Source: Gonapodya prolifera JEL478 (Eukaryota > Monoblepharomycota > Monoblepharidomycetes > Monoblepharidales > Gonapodyaceae). From it: a DNA stretch of 64,000 bases. This document shows positions 1 to 12,592 of the stretch, piece after piece (the first letter of the stretch is position 1; every line of letters begins with the position of its first letter). Under the pieces are notes generated by a model that saw nothing but the letters and a program-made list of their open reading frames with translations, made no database searches and had not been told where the DNA came from. Position numbers and translations under genes: made by a program. The stretch spans positions 1,250,131 through 1,314,130 of the forward strand of contig KQ965732.1 of NCBI GenBank assembly GCA_001574975.1, written 5' to 3'.

Positions 1-19
1 CCGCTACACATCACCCCTC

Positions 20-2194
<2,175 letters not shown>

Positions 2195-2995
2195 GGTATC
2201 CGGTGTGATGGAGGTGGAGGTGGAGGTGGAGGTGCAGTTTAATGAAGTGTGGTGGGCGGTTTGCATGCACCCCCCGGCCCGTTTTTGGTCGCTGGAAGTA
2301 TTCTCTGTTAGCAGGAGCAGGAGCAGGAGCAGGAGCAAGAGCAGGTTAGGAAAATACTCGTGTCAAAGAGCTTTCCCTTCTTTTTCGGATACCGAATACA
2401 CCTTTGCTGGTTATCTAAGAAGGCAAAGCATATTCATGAAGCGAAGCGCAAGCAATATGGTGGGCGGGTTTGACGCAATTCTAAAGGGCGTGTTATGTGC
2501 GCTGGACGCATTCTCCGCGAGCACGATCGAAAAAAAAGAGGTTTTGTTTCTTTCATGTACCAAATACACCAGTTTTTCTAAGAAGTCAAAAATGTCCATA
2601 CTCCTCTGGAAGCACAAGCAAACGAAGAAAAGCAAAGTATTACGATTATTAGGATGGGAGCACCCTCTTTTCGCCAAAAGACTGGTGTGCAAAGACTGCT
2701 GTTGAAGATTTGAAGTTTTTGATCAAAAAAGACAGAGAGAGAAAGAGAGAAAGAGAAAGGGGAGAAAGAGAAAGGGGAGAAAGAGAAAGGGGAGAAAGAG
2801 AAAGAGGGAGAAAGAGAAAAAGATGGAACAGGGGAGGGGAAGGGGTGGTGGTGGTAGTGTTCAAGTGCCCAGTGTTCGTGCTCCGTCCGTCCTTTTTACG
2901 AATTGACGAGTGACCCTCGCCATCCTGTCCTTTTTACGAATTGCCCCCTTGCGCGACCTCGGCCTTGGCAGGACACGACCCCGACCTTCCTACGC
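2195..2995. repeat. Intergenic stretch with simple repeats and a purine tract
   Basis: No gene is supported in these 800 bases. They hold GGAGGT repeats (2211-2234), a GGAGCA run (2311-2345) and a strongly purine-only tract (about 2727-2832) built from a 16-base unit mixing GAAAGAGAAAGG and GGAG. Just downstream, an 18-base block containing CCTTTTTACGAATTG occurs twice (about 2889 and 2925). The region lies between two convergent gene ends, so it is probably terminator/UTR sequence plus microsatellites. Open frames here only reflect the repeats. Confidence 0.75.
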
Positions 2996-4237
2996 TTACG
3001 CCATGATATGCGTCACCGTGACGTCCCATCGCGGCATGCCCGGATCGTCGGGGCCGTACTCGGGTGCGCCGTCCGTGTTGTGTGTCCATATCGCCGAGAG
3101 CCGTCCCGTAGTCCCGGAGGTGTCGCGCGGGATGGTGAGGGACGTGCCGGTGCGGGGCGCGTCTGACGTCAAGGAGACGGAGTTGCGCGGGGTCGGTGTG
3201 AGCGTGTCCCCCGAGAGCGAGGACGTGACCGAGGCCGTGGCGGACGCGGGAGAGGGTTTGAGGTCCAGGATGGACTTGCGGACCTCGAGCTGCAGCTGAC
3301 GCGCGGCCTCGACGCGGGTGTAGAACTCGAGCGTGGGTGCCGCGCCGGCACCGGCCCCCGCCCCTGCGCCGGTCTTTGTCTCGTAAGACTCCCCGAACTG
3401 GGTCCTCCCGCGCGACAGCTGCTTGGCCTTTGCGAGCGCCGAGGAACGCACCTGCACGCCCCTGGACAGGAGGAGCTGCACGACGTCGATGCTGGGCGCG
3501 AGCTTGAAGCTCTCGTAGGTCTCGCCCTCGGTCCTGGGGTTCTTGTACGTCAAGTGCGCCCCCTTGCGGTTGAACGCCACGACGCTGCCCGTCAAGGCAA
3601 GGTCCAGTGCGTTGGGGAACTCGTACGTCCACACCCAGCGGTACCGGTCCCAGTCGGTGTGCGTCCACTTGCGCCGCGCGTGTGGGATCACCCAGGAGAT
3701 TTCGGCGTTGGGGTCGCAGCCTGTAGTGGATGAGTGGATGTGGATGCGGATGTGAGAGTGGTGTCAGTACTTATGGCGTCAGAATGATGAAGACACAGCC
3801 TTTGACGACCGCGCACCGCGCTCTGCGCGTCAGTCGCTTCGCGGCAGGTAATCAGAGTGTATTGCTTCGCGGCGAGCTCGCCTCCGCCCGACAGGCTCGG
3901 TCAGCGCTATCACGCTTGGGCCTCGGTGTCCTCGCTCGGCTCGGACAGCTCGCACCTCCGGCGTTTGGCCTCCGTCGCTCGACCACCCACCTGCATCGAG
4001 AAGCTCCTTGAGGATGTCCACATTCCCTGTCCTTATCGCCAGTGCCAGGACGGGCTCGGCCTCTGCGCGCTTCTCGTAGGATGTGCCAAAGAAGCCCCCG
4101 ACGCGGACCTTGAGCGTGACGGTCTTGCGGGCCTTGTTCGGGTCCGCGCCTTCGCGGAGAGCCGCCCTGACTTGATGCACGCTGCTTGCTTCTACCGCGA
4201 GAACGAGCCTGCTGTTTGCGCCGTCGTTGGATAACAT
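2996..4237 (-). CDS. Ankyrin-repeat-like protein, 2 exons
   Basis: Exons 4237-3991 and 3720-2996 (transcribed leftward) join in phase to about 323 aa. The N-terminal half has ankyrin-style units: VHQVRAALREGADPNKA near residue 20, VLALAIRTGNVDILKELLDAG near 65, then GCDPNAEI, ALDLALTGS and SIDVVQLLLSRGVQV. The first and second helices and the DPN turn match the ankyrin consensus, although several repeats are degenerate. A short Gly/Ala run is followed by a Ser/Thr/Pro-rich C-terminus ending in TVTHIMA. Ankyrin proteins act as binding scaffolds; no enzyme domain is visible and the partner is unknown. The start was chosen at MLSNDGANSR; the same frame stays open upstream, but that part is low complexity. 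The single 270-bp intron is much longer than its neighbours because it holds a structured repeat (see that entry). Confidence 0.72.
3821..3930 (-). repeat. Structured intronic repeat, copy in the ankyrin-gene intron
   Basis: On the minus strand this segment of the intron reads GAGGCCCAAGCG, TGATAGCGCTGACCGAG, then a GGCGGAGGCGAG block and two CCGCGAAGC boxes. It matches the repeat array inside the dehydrogenase intron at 17150-17660, including the AGCG(Y)-rATA-GCGCT hairpin. In both hosts the element lies in the sense orientation of the gene. Confidence 0.7.
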
Positions 4238-5289
4238 GGTGCGCGGAGTGGATGGGTGCGCGGTGAGCGGGGAATCTGCGACAATGGGCGCCTGCACGGC
4301 GGGCGGGGAGCGTGAGTGCGATGGCCGCGGTGCGAGTGTGTGCGTGCTCACTGTGCGTGGATGTGCTGGTGTGGCTGCGCGGAGAATAAATCTGTTCCTG
4401 CTCTGAAAGGGCTGCGGGCTTCGGCGAATCCAATGAGGGGTCAATCCCCGCTGTGGCGCTGCGACAGCTCACCCTTTGTGCACACACGACGCGAGCGAGC
4501 GATGGCAGATGAGGTGTGCGACGTGGCTGGCTGGATGTACAAGATTGCGAACCGTGGATGGCGCCTCGTCCGCGGGAACCCCTCGCGCCTCATTTCGGTG
4601 CTCCTCGTTTGGGATGTGGAAACCGCAACGGCGATTTGGCATAGAGTTACTATTTTTTCTTGCCATTTTAGGACTTTGTAAATGAATTCATTCCCCCGCA
4701 AACAGGGCGACCTAAACAGACCTGTCGCATTGCGCTGCCCTCTCGCCACATGCGAATGCGAGAACGTGGAAATAGGACGCTACCCGTCCAAATAGCGTTT
4801 TCAACCCCCCGGCATGTTCATTTCTTTCCCGGCCCACGCCCCCGCGACGATGCGCTCCGCTGCCTTCACCATAGCGACGGCAGCAGAGTTGACCCCGTAT
4901 CGTGGCGGTGCTTACACGCTCGTCATATTTGCATTTTTGCGCCACGCGCCACTCTCCCACGAATCGGCGGCCAGAGCAGGCCGGTGAGGGGTCCGGGATG
5001 GGGATGGCCCGGCCAATTCTCACAGAGCTCCACGGAGGGCCCGGATTACGAAAAGCGTATTTCTCGCCGCGTTGGCCATTGTAACGCCCAATTACTCCTT
5101 TTTGGGGATGGTCAACCCCAAATCCGACTTTATTTCCTCCATTTTGGGACTGTGCCTCGAATTAGTAATCAACCACGCAAACACACCCCCAATTCAATGC
5201 ATCCTCGTGTGCTGCCCATCTTGCCACGCGAGCGCGAGCACGTGGAAAGAGCACACACCCCGACTCTCACTGTCCCCAAAACACCGTTT
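4238..5289. other. Intergenic region containing a relic duplicate
   Basis: Between the start of the ankyrin gene and the stop of the PPR-like gene. I see no intact gene. The long rightward open frame across 4750-6072 is mostly antisense to the PPR-like gene and has no domain. The segment about 4700-5010 is a decayed copy of the PPR-like gene's 3' end (separate entry). The rest has no recognisable feature. Confidence 0.6.
4700..5010 (-). pseudogene. Decayed tandem copy of the 3' end of the PPR-like gene
   Basis: Reading the minus strand, this segment aligns with about 5190-5520, the last codons and 3' flank of the neighbouring PPR-like gene. Shared blocks come in the same order: GTCCGGGA, AGTGGCGCGTGGCGC, ACGGGGT next to a GCTGC box, GCGTCGCGGG versus GCATCGTCGCGGGG, GGGTGAAAACG versus GGGTTGAAAACG, then TTTCCACGT(T/G)CTCGC and GGGCAGC. 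Indels and substitutions interrupt the reading frame, so it is not coding. It looks like an old tandem duplication of about 300 bp next to the parent gene. Confidence 0.6.
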
Positions 5290-8200
5290 TCACCCCCGCC
5301 GTGGCTTTTTCTTCTCCCATGTGCGTTCCCGCGACGCTCCCGCTCCTCCCCTCACCAATTCCATCGCAGCCGACCTCACCCCGTCCCGCGGACGTGCTTG
5401 CGTGCTCGTGCTCGTCTCGTTTTCGTCGCGCCACGCGCCACTGCCACTGCGGGGCTCACCAGGTGTCCGGGACGGGTCCGGAGTGGTCCGGGCATATCTC
5501 CCAGTGGGTGTCGAAGACCACTCTTCCAGGCCCATGATACGCGGTGCGAATTTTTTGTTGGCCCTTCGTGCATTGCGTTGTCCACCGGGAGCGGGGCTAC
5601 CCCGAGCTTCCCACCGTCGTCCTTGGTGCGAAGAATCACGCTCGTGTCGCTCGCCCGTTCGAGCATACTCGTCACCGCGACCGCGACCGCGAGGTGGAGA
5701 ACGATCTCGCTTGTGTCGATCGCCCGTTCGCGCATACTCGGTGCCACGAGCGCGAGGTTGAGACAGATCACGCTTGTGACGCTCGCCCGTTCGAGCATAC
5801 TCGGTACCTCGAGGCCGAGCATACTCGTCACCGCGACCTCGCTGCGGCGCTCCCGTCTCCCGCTCATACTCGTCACCACTCGTTACACCGCCAAAACGCA
5901 CCCCTCCCCTGTCCCTCTCCCTCTCCCGCTCATACCGATCATACTCGTCACCGCCAAACACGCGTCCCGGGCGTATCAGCACCCTCGTGTCCTTGTCCCT
6001 CCGCTCCTTGTCCCGCTCGATAAACTTGCCCCTCTTCGTCTCCTCCCACACGTCCCCGTCCCACGCGCCTAGCCCGCCCTTGACAGAGTACAAGGGGTGA
6101 CGCCGGATTTTTTCGAACAGGGTCTCGGCCTTGGATTTGAGGTCCTGAAGCTCCTTCGTCTCTTTCGTCTCCGCCTTACTGCCATCGCCATCGCCGTCCA
6201 CACCACCACCAGCGGTAGCAGCAGCCCCCACCCTCTCACACGCCTCCACGCCCGCGGCCACGATCTTCTTCGCCACGGCCGACACCGTCGCAGGCAGCGC
6301 GCCCGGGGTCTTTGTTTTACTCGCGCCGTCCTCACCTTCACGCTCCCCTCCCGCCAGTGCCTCGTCCGCCGCCGCCTCGCCGTACGCCTCGTACGCATCC
6401 ATCGTTGCTCCCGGGTCATCGACGCGGAGCAGCATGCGGAGCCACGCAAGCACGAGCACCGGGTGCGGGTGCGGGTCGCTTCCGTGCAGACTGACACCCC
6501 AACTGAGGCTGACGGCGCGCTGCCACGCCTCCGTGGCCTGCGTCACGTAGGGGTCGCGGATGTGGGGCGGGAGGAACCCGACGGCGTCGAAGATGGGTGC
6601 GGTTACGACGGCATAGCGGGCGCGGCTCGCTAGTACCGAAGCAGAAGCAGAAGTAGAAGCAGAAGCAGACCCTGGCTCAGACCCAGACCGGCGGCCCGTC
6701 TCATCCCCGATTGCTGCCGCCGCCTTCCTGCTCAACATCCACGCCGTCTCCATCGCGCGGCGCACCTCGTCGGCCCTGTTCCGCTCCCGCTCCCGGTTCT
6801 CCTCCTGCTCCTGCTCCTGCTCCTGCTCTTGCTCTCCCTCCCCATCCCGCACCCTATCCTGCTCCTGCTCCTGCTCCTTTCCCCCCTCCTGCTCTTCACC
6901 GCCCGCCGCCGCCGCCGCCTCCACCGCTAACCTCGCAAATGCGCCAACAACCAACCCCGCCGTGCGATCCTCTAGCGCCGCCACGCGCCCACTACTTGCG
7001 AACCCTTCATGCCTGAGCCACTCAGCCGCCCGCGTCACTGTCGCCGTGGGCGTCTGCGTGTCCGTGTGCCCCGGCGCTGCAGGAGCAGCGGGAGCACACG
7101 CACCCAGCACCACTGAGAGCACCATATCAACCGTGGAGGGCGTCACATGCCTCCCCGACCCCGACCCCGACCCCGGAAAGGCCTCCACCACGTCCATCGC
7201 GCGCATTCTTATCCCCCTCTTCGCCGACCCCGTCAGCGCCCTGACGTAGCTCTCCACCATCCTCGCGTCCGGTAGGGACGCGCGCCAATCCACCACGTGC
7301 GCGACACCCCCTCGTCCACGCTTCTGCTTCTGCTTGGCACACCACTGCCTTGCCTCCACCAGCCGCGCCCACACGATATCGGCCCCCACAACGCCCTCGC
7401 GCCCGCCCCTGCGCGCGCATGCTCCCAACATGGTGTGGAACGTGATCGGGCTCGGCGGTGCGGGGTGGGAGTGGGATGCCAGCGCGGGGCTGTCGCGGTC
7501 GTGCCGGAGCCGGAGCTGGGAAAACGTTTGGTCGGGAACCACCAGCGGGGCGTCCGGCTGCGTTTGTGCTGCAACGACGTCCGGCTCGTCGTCGAGGTCG
7601 GTTTCTTCAAGCGCGAGGGTGCCGTCGAGTGCGGCTTCCACAGTGTGCCTGAGATGCTCGGTCTCCACCACACGGTCAAAGGCGCCAAGTTGCGGGCCTA
7701 CGGGGATCAGCGCGTGCCGCCCGCCGCCGGTCTGCGCTTCCTCACTGTCGCTGTCACTGCCCTTGTTCTTCCGCCAATATTTCCTAAGCGCCTTCCCCGT
7801 CCTCGGGTCCCTTAGCGCGCTGTCCTGCTGATCTTCCTCTCCTATCTTCTCCGCCTGGATGCACCACCCCCACGTCGCCCACAGGCGGTCCCACTCGCCC
7901 CACCGCGCATAGCACCTGAGGGTGGCGTTGAGGTGCGTGGTTGTCCAGAGGCGGGCCATTTCGCCTCGTGTTTGCACAAGGCTGAGGAGGGTGTCCAGAC
8001 GGGAAAGTTGGGAAGCGTACGCAGGAGGATTTGGAGCTGTGGTGGACGATGTGGAGTGCGATGGTTCGGATGGTCCAGATGACGAGGGGAGGAGCGAGGA
8101 GTTGTAGATGGCGGTGAGGAGGTGAAGGTATGTGTGAGTATCAGGTGCGTGGCCATGATTCTTCATCTAAAGGGAGAGGCGAAATTCGAAAAAATAAGCA

Positions 8201-9231
8201 CATAAACGTAAATAAAAATGTGCACATCAGCGAAAATAGTGGCGTATTTTGCCCTCTGCAAAGTCATCTTGAACTCCTGTAGCGTTCCAGCACTATACAG
8301 TCAATGTGCCGCCCCTTCGATCGGCAAGTCACCCATGTGGCTACCAGTGTGCACCAGTGCGTACGCCAGTGTGTGTTCATTGCACTCCAAGCGGTTGTGG
8401 GAAGACCTCATGTCGTTTCGATCATCTCCAAAAAATACGTACCGTGTTATAGCCACGAAAGGCCCAATTCATAAGCCCATGTCGAGCGCACGCCCCGAGA
8501 AACGTGTTCCACACGCCGGCATCAGCAACCCCAGGTCTGTTCCTCATTTCAGATGGTCCTTCGTGCCCCTCCCCGCCCCGTTCGCCTGACTCGTCGTCAC
8601 GGGTGCGCCGTATGGTTGGGTTCCGCGAGTGCGCAATCACAAGATCAAGCGCTTCCTGTATCACGTCCGACATCTTGGAGCCGGGCTTGGGTTGCCATCC
8701 AGGTACGGGTTTCGGTTCCCTCCTGCCTCCAGGGGCCACGACTCCGAGGTCGGCAGCATGGTCGACCATGTAAGCGACGCGGCGAGCGAGGGCAGCGGGG
8801 TCGCGAAACCGGGTGACGTTTCGTCGCACGCCTCGCTCTCGTTCGTTTGCCGGTTTTGATGGACGAGGGTGAGATGGAATGGCAACGCGGCGAGAGAGGG
8901 CGGTAGGGTCGCGAAAGCGTGCGTCGTTTCGTCTCGCTCGCTCCCGCTCGGGTGCGGGTTTTGCGTTTCGTCTCGCTTGCTCTCGCTCAGGTGCGGGTTT
9001 TGATGGAGGAGAGCGAAATGGCATGGACTTCTTTTCCATCGCGGGAACAATCCGAGATTCGTGAAAAGAGCGAGAATTCGCGGTCGGGAATGGGACATGG
9101 TGACTTCGGAGTGTGGGATTGCAAAGTAGGGAAAGCAACGATCGTTGCGAAACGTCGGCCACTGAAGTAGGGAGAGCTGAGCAGACAGCGGTCAGAGATC
9201 GCAGCGCACGAGCGTGCGATCGTCGCATCAT
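5290..9231 (-). CDS. PPR-like, probably mitochondrial RNA-binding protein, 2 exons
   Basis: Exons 9231-8443 and 8166-5290 join at a codon boundary (GTACGT donor, TTTAG acceptor) to about 1,221 aa. The first 60 residues are Arg/Ser/Leu-rich without acidic residues (MMRRSHARALRSL), like a mitochondrial targeting sequence. PPR-like helical pairs follow: DAGVWNTFLGACARHGLMNWAF near residue 245, HAPDTHTYLHLLTAIYN near 268, TTHLNATLRCYARWGEWDRLW near 320, and a later ITFHTMLGACARRG. Such proteins bind organellar transcripts; the target is unknown. The middle is Glu/Gln-rich. The C-terminal 200 residues are Arg-rich, with tandem copies of an EYARTGERHKRD-type unit, and could be a disordered RNA-binding tail. 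The protein is unusually long and low-complexity for the family. Antisense frames over this gene are shadows. Confidence 0.7.
5635..5870 (-). repeat. Tandem coding repeats in the C-terminus of the PPR-like protein
   Basis: Three to four imperfect copies, about 60-75 bp apart, encode G(D/T)EYARTG(E/D)RH(K/E)RD followed by a Ser/Pro/Arg linker. On the plus strand the shared core is CGCCCGTTCG(A/C)GCATACTCG. The reading frame is kept across copies, so this is a protein repeat and not a non-coding satellite. Confidence 0.75.
8925..9002 (-). repeat. Two 39-bp tandem coding repeats in exon 1 of the PPR-like gene
   Basis: Two adjacent 39-bp copies (8925-8963, 8964-9002) encode KPAPERE(Q/R)ARRN units of 13 residues. 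A third, more diverged copy with KPANERERGVRRN lies near 8820-8860. Each is followed by, or close to, an RFRDP(T/A)AL(S/A)RRVA segment, which is itself duplicated. Confidence 0.75.
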
Positions 9232-9518
9232 GGCGTTTGTGGGGTCTTTAGAGATGATTGCAGTTAGAGAAAAAGTTTCGTGAATGTAAGATCATCGATT
9301 CGTGAGTCCACGAGAGATTGGATACGATTGCGTCAGCGATGCATACCTGAGCTGCCTTAGACCTGAAATCTTCGGTAGGAAAAGGAGAGGGGGAAAGGTC
9401 AGCTGGATTTTGTCAAACTTGTGTTGAACACATCATCACTGCCGGGCCCTCGTCACCAAAACCATTACTATAGTCCCTCTCGTTTTCATTATTGTATCCA
9501 GACAACTACGTAGCCCTA
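9232..9518. other. Short intergenic spacer
   Basis: Promoter side of the PPR-like gene and 3' side of the membrane-protein gene. No gene, repeat or clear TATA box was found. Confidence 0.6.
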
Positions 9519-10837
9519 TTAAGCATTTTCCGTTTCTGCCCTCTCATCTTCACTTTCCTCCTCAATGGTCGTCTCCAATCTCATCATCTGCACCGCGGCA
9601 GAAACTCTCCTGGAATCCAAACCACTTTTTATCACCGATCCAGAAGGAACCATGGACCCGTTAGGTCCCTTTGGAAATCCAAGTGCGCTCGCGTTTTGAG
9701 TTATGTTGGGTAACGCAGCCTCGGCGCTTGACAGACGAATCTCGAGGGTGAACTGGCGCATATATGCGACATACACCATATCGTGGACAATTTGGATGCC
9801 ATAGACAACGATAAACAGGAAGACCGGGTCTTGGCAAACCTGGTGTGTTTTGTTTGGGGCAGTGAGTAAAGAGAACTCTGGTTCTCATTGCACTCACATA
9901 TGTCAGCGGCGGCCTGATAACATCGATGAGCATCACCACAATATCGTTCATAAACATTCGCAGTGTCGCCTTGAACCTCCCCGCCGCCGGCGATAGAGTA
10001 CGGACTGTTGGCGTGAGAGACGGTTTCCGCATCGGCCCCATCGCCACCTGGGACTGTGTGTGCGACTGCGAAGCTGTTGGTGCGGGATCTTTGAGCACAA
10101 CACCGCACAAGTAGTACAGATGCAGTCCCACGAAGAACGCCATTTGGATTGGTATAAATATCTTGGCAAGAATATCCAGTCCCAGAGGCTGAGCCTGTCG
10201 CAATGCGCACACGCGAGGTAGGACGCGAAAGCCCACCATCTGGAAGCAGTTTCTGCAGGACGAGGTGGTGTGTCCCTTTTGTGAGCGCTCCGACAATGCT
10301 TGAAGGATCGCAAATGCTCACCCTTCCCACAAAACGCTGTTAAGGAGTATAAGCCCTCCCATGCAAAAAACCGCTATTTTGTTCCTCTTTGACAGGGCCC
10401 AGATGCGCATGACAATGGTGCTCCACTTTCCAATGAAATCAAGATATGTTATATGGCACCCCAACCTGAGTTTCTTTCGTCAGTACAAGCACCCAAATTT
10501 CCCCCACGCTACCACCACTCACTGAATTGCTGGCTCACACGCCACATTATTGCCCAGAAATGCCGCTAATGGTGCCGCAGCAGAGCAGCAAAGTGATCCA
10601 ATGGAGAGGAACTTGAGCGTGCGGGGGAGGTAGCTAGCCTCTTGGAGAAAGACAATGAGGATGACGAGCTGGCTAATAAAACTGTGGGGAGAGGGGACGG
10701 GGTTTGGTTGAGTTCGAAAGAGTGCAGACAACATTACGGGAGTCCAACCTAGCCGCCAAGATCGAGTTCACATAGATTTGAAGCTGGCCGGGGACATCGG
10801 TACCATCGGCATCGTTAGGGAGGAAATGGGGATCCAT
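9519..10837 (-). CDS. Fungal multi-pass membrane protein (DUF6533-like layout), about 5 exons
   Basis: Leftward exons assembled from splice phase: a short first exon from the ATG at 10837 (MDPHFLPNDADGT), then FISQLVILIVFLQEASYLP, then TYLDFIGKWSTIVMRIWAL with SKRNKIAVFCMGGLILL, then a long exon with KIFIPIQMAFFVGLHLYYL and FMNDIVVMLIDVIRPPLTY, and a last exon with VFLFIVVYGIQIVHDMVYVAYMR cut by a stop at 9519. Six or seven hydrophobic helices are visible. The pattern of a helix followed by RIWAL.KRNKI matches the R-x-W/Y-A-L-x-x-R-x-x-K signature of the fungal DUF6533 family, whose function is unknown. The exon 1/2 join is uncertain: the GTAATG donor at 10737 is out of phase, while a weaker GTTGGA donor 9 bases earlier keeps frame. 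A fragment of a related gene lies upstream of the dioxygenase gene. Confidence 0.6.
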
Positions 10838-11331
10838 CGGCGCTTGGACGGTTTGATTGGAAGGGATGATGAGATAGTGTGATGAAGTGATGAGAAAGTG
10901 TGATGAGTGGATGAAGAAACGGTGTCGAGATTCGGAGAGCGGAACTGGCAGAGATGGATCACTCGAAGGTCACCAGCTTGTAGATGTGAGAGCGCTGAGC
11001 GACTTTTGTCGGTTAATGCTCGGTCCTCACGGACGCGCCTTGAAGTCAAAGCGGCACTTGAGCAAGGGCGTACATCCCAGGCAGCACAACTAGGCACGAT
11101 GGGGAGAAGGTCGTTAGAAGGCGTGGGAGAAAAGATGAACATTCAGACGAAAGAAATGGTCCCGGCGGTGTGAAAGGAAGGAAATAGGGTGAGGGAACGT
11201 TTGTGTAAAAGGCGGGAAAGCTTTGACGGCACGATAATTCCTTCCAACTTCCACTTATGAGATTTATGCGCAGAGAACACGAAAACGACGAAATAAACTC
11301 TACTCAAGCTAACGCTATTGGATTCTCGGAC
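10838..11331. other. Intergenic region with small GTGATGAG repeats
   Basis: Between the membrane-protein start and the dioxygenase stop. The only structure seen is a cluster of imperfect GTGATGAG/GTGATGAAG repeats at about 10865-10915, close to the presumed promoter. No coding evidence. Confidence 0.55.
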
Positions 11332-12491
11332 CTAGTACCCCACCAAACTCCTCCCCAAATCCGACAGTGTCGGCCTCGGCAGCTCCCTCACGTCGGGCTT
11401 GGCCTTCCCGTACGTTCTCGGGGTTTTCGAGAACAGCTTCACGTTAGTGGGCCAGTGGCTGGTCATCCGCATGTCCTCGAATGCCGTTTTGCGTTTCTCC
11501 AGACTCGCTGGACCGCAATTGCTCCGCGGAGCATAGCATACGTACGCCACGCACCGCGTGTGTGGCGAGGCGCGAAGTCTGATAGGCTCCCCACCGCAGT
11601 GAATAGTTCTGCGGCACAGAATGGTGCAGCAGGTCATTCCAAACAGAGAGGCGCCGAGATACCTCTCTCGCTGGTGCACTCACCTGGAGTCCCAGAATAC
11701 CATGCTGCCCTTGGTGCATTTGATTCGCTTCCTCGTGCAACCCTTTTCCACATACCACGCTTCTTCCACGTCGTTCAGTTTGTACCAGTCAGATGTGCTA
11801 GTTGCTTTGAAATGGTGTCCGGCCTCGGCAAAGAGTTTGTGGCTCCCCTCTAGCACACAGAGAGTTGCATCTCCTTCATCCACATCGCAGGCAGTCACCC
11901 ACGACTGTACACACTCGAAATTCACTCTGGTAAAGAATCATTCATAAGATGCATCACCACGCTTTCAACCAGTTTCCAATCACCTGGTGTAAGATTGATC
12001 AGTGTGGTACCATGTTTTGCCATCGAACCAGCCGCGACCCGTTGTTTCGGGGGGTGGGGCGAACCCCACACCGTCGAAAGAGGCCAACAGTTCTGATGCT
12101 TCGCAGTCCCATAGCTTCTCAAATGGTGCAATGACGCGTGGGTTCTGTCGCACCTCCCATACGGCCTGGATGTAATCAGAATTAATACAGGTTTCACTCA
12201 ACGAACTTCGTCACTCGCCTGCGCATGACCAAGCCCAAAACTTTGCCAAAGCATGTTGTGCAAATGATACAGATTTCCGAGCCCTTTCCAGCTGTCCTTG
12301 CGGGCTCTTGAGATGGGTCTGTCCCATCCCGCGCTGATGTGCTCAAAAGCTCCCCACACTCCGTTTTCCAAGTTTTCACATTCTGCCTCTGTGAGGACAG
12401 ACGGCAGAATAGCGACGCCGTACGTGTCAAGCGTGGAGCGCAGATTATCGATGGATGTCAGGTATTTCTCGCTCTCATAGGTTGCTTCCAT
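11332..12491 (-). CDS. Phytanoyl-CoA dioxygenase-family Fe(II)/2-oxoglutarate oxygenase, 4 exons
   Basis: Exons 12491-12219, 12165-11984, 11926-11684 and 11608-11332 join in phase to 324 aa, normal for the family. The metal triad is readable: HTD in WYHTDQSYT near residue 140 (H-x-D) and the distal His in TIHCGGEPIR near 235, with the 2-oxoglutarate-binding Arg probably in that same motif. Other PhyH features are YGVAILPSVLTEAECE at the N-terminus and DGDATLCVLEGSHK-like DEGDATLCVLEGSHK before the second His. The enzyme should hydroxylate a small molecule or lipid using O2 and 2-oxoglutarate; the substrate cannot be inferred. The first intron (12166-12218) begins with GC instead of GT, but it restores the expected GHAQ-AVWEVRQNP junction and has a branch-site-like TTCTGATTAC. 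The ATG at 12491 was chosen because the upstream open frame is a relic of another gene. Confidence 0.85.
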
Positions 12492-12522
12492 GTTGAGTGA
12501 GATGGGGTGCGCCTTGTTATTG

Positions 12523-12592
12523 TGAGCCAGTGGATGCAAGATCTTTGAGCACAGCGTCACGCAAGTAGTACAGATGTAGTGCCACGAAGAAT
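12523..12592 (-). pseudogene. Relic fragment of a paralogue of the DUF6533-like gene
   Basis: On the minus strand this stretch translates as FFVALHLYYLRDAVLKD and then reaches a stop. It matches FFVGLHLYYLCGVVLKD in the membrane-protein gene at 9519-10837 (segment near 10075-10145) at roughly 85% nucleotide identity over about 50 bases. It lies in the 5' flank of the dioxygenase gene, in the same orientation as its parent, and has no flanking homologous exons. It is a short dispersed remnant, not a gene. Confidence 0.65.

Noticed and set aside
2727-2832. Purine tract read as a coding Arg/Glu protein
   Set aside because: Simple-sequence repeat between convergent genes, without start context, splice sites or conserved flanks.
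4750-6072. Rightward 440-codon open frame
   Set aside because: It overlaps the relic duplicate and the antisense strand of the PPR-like gene; Pro/Arg/Ser composition is that of a shadow frame, with no domain.
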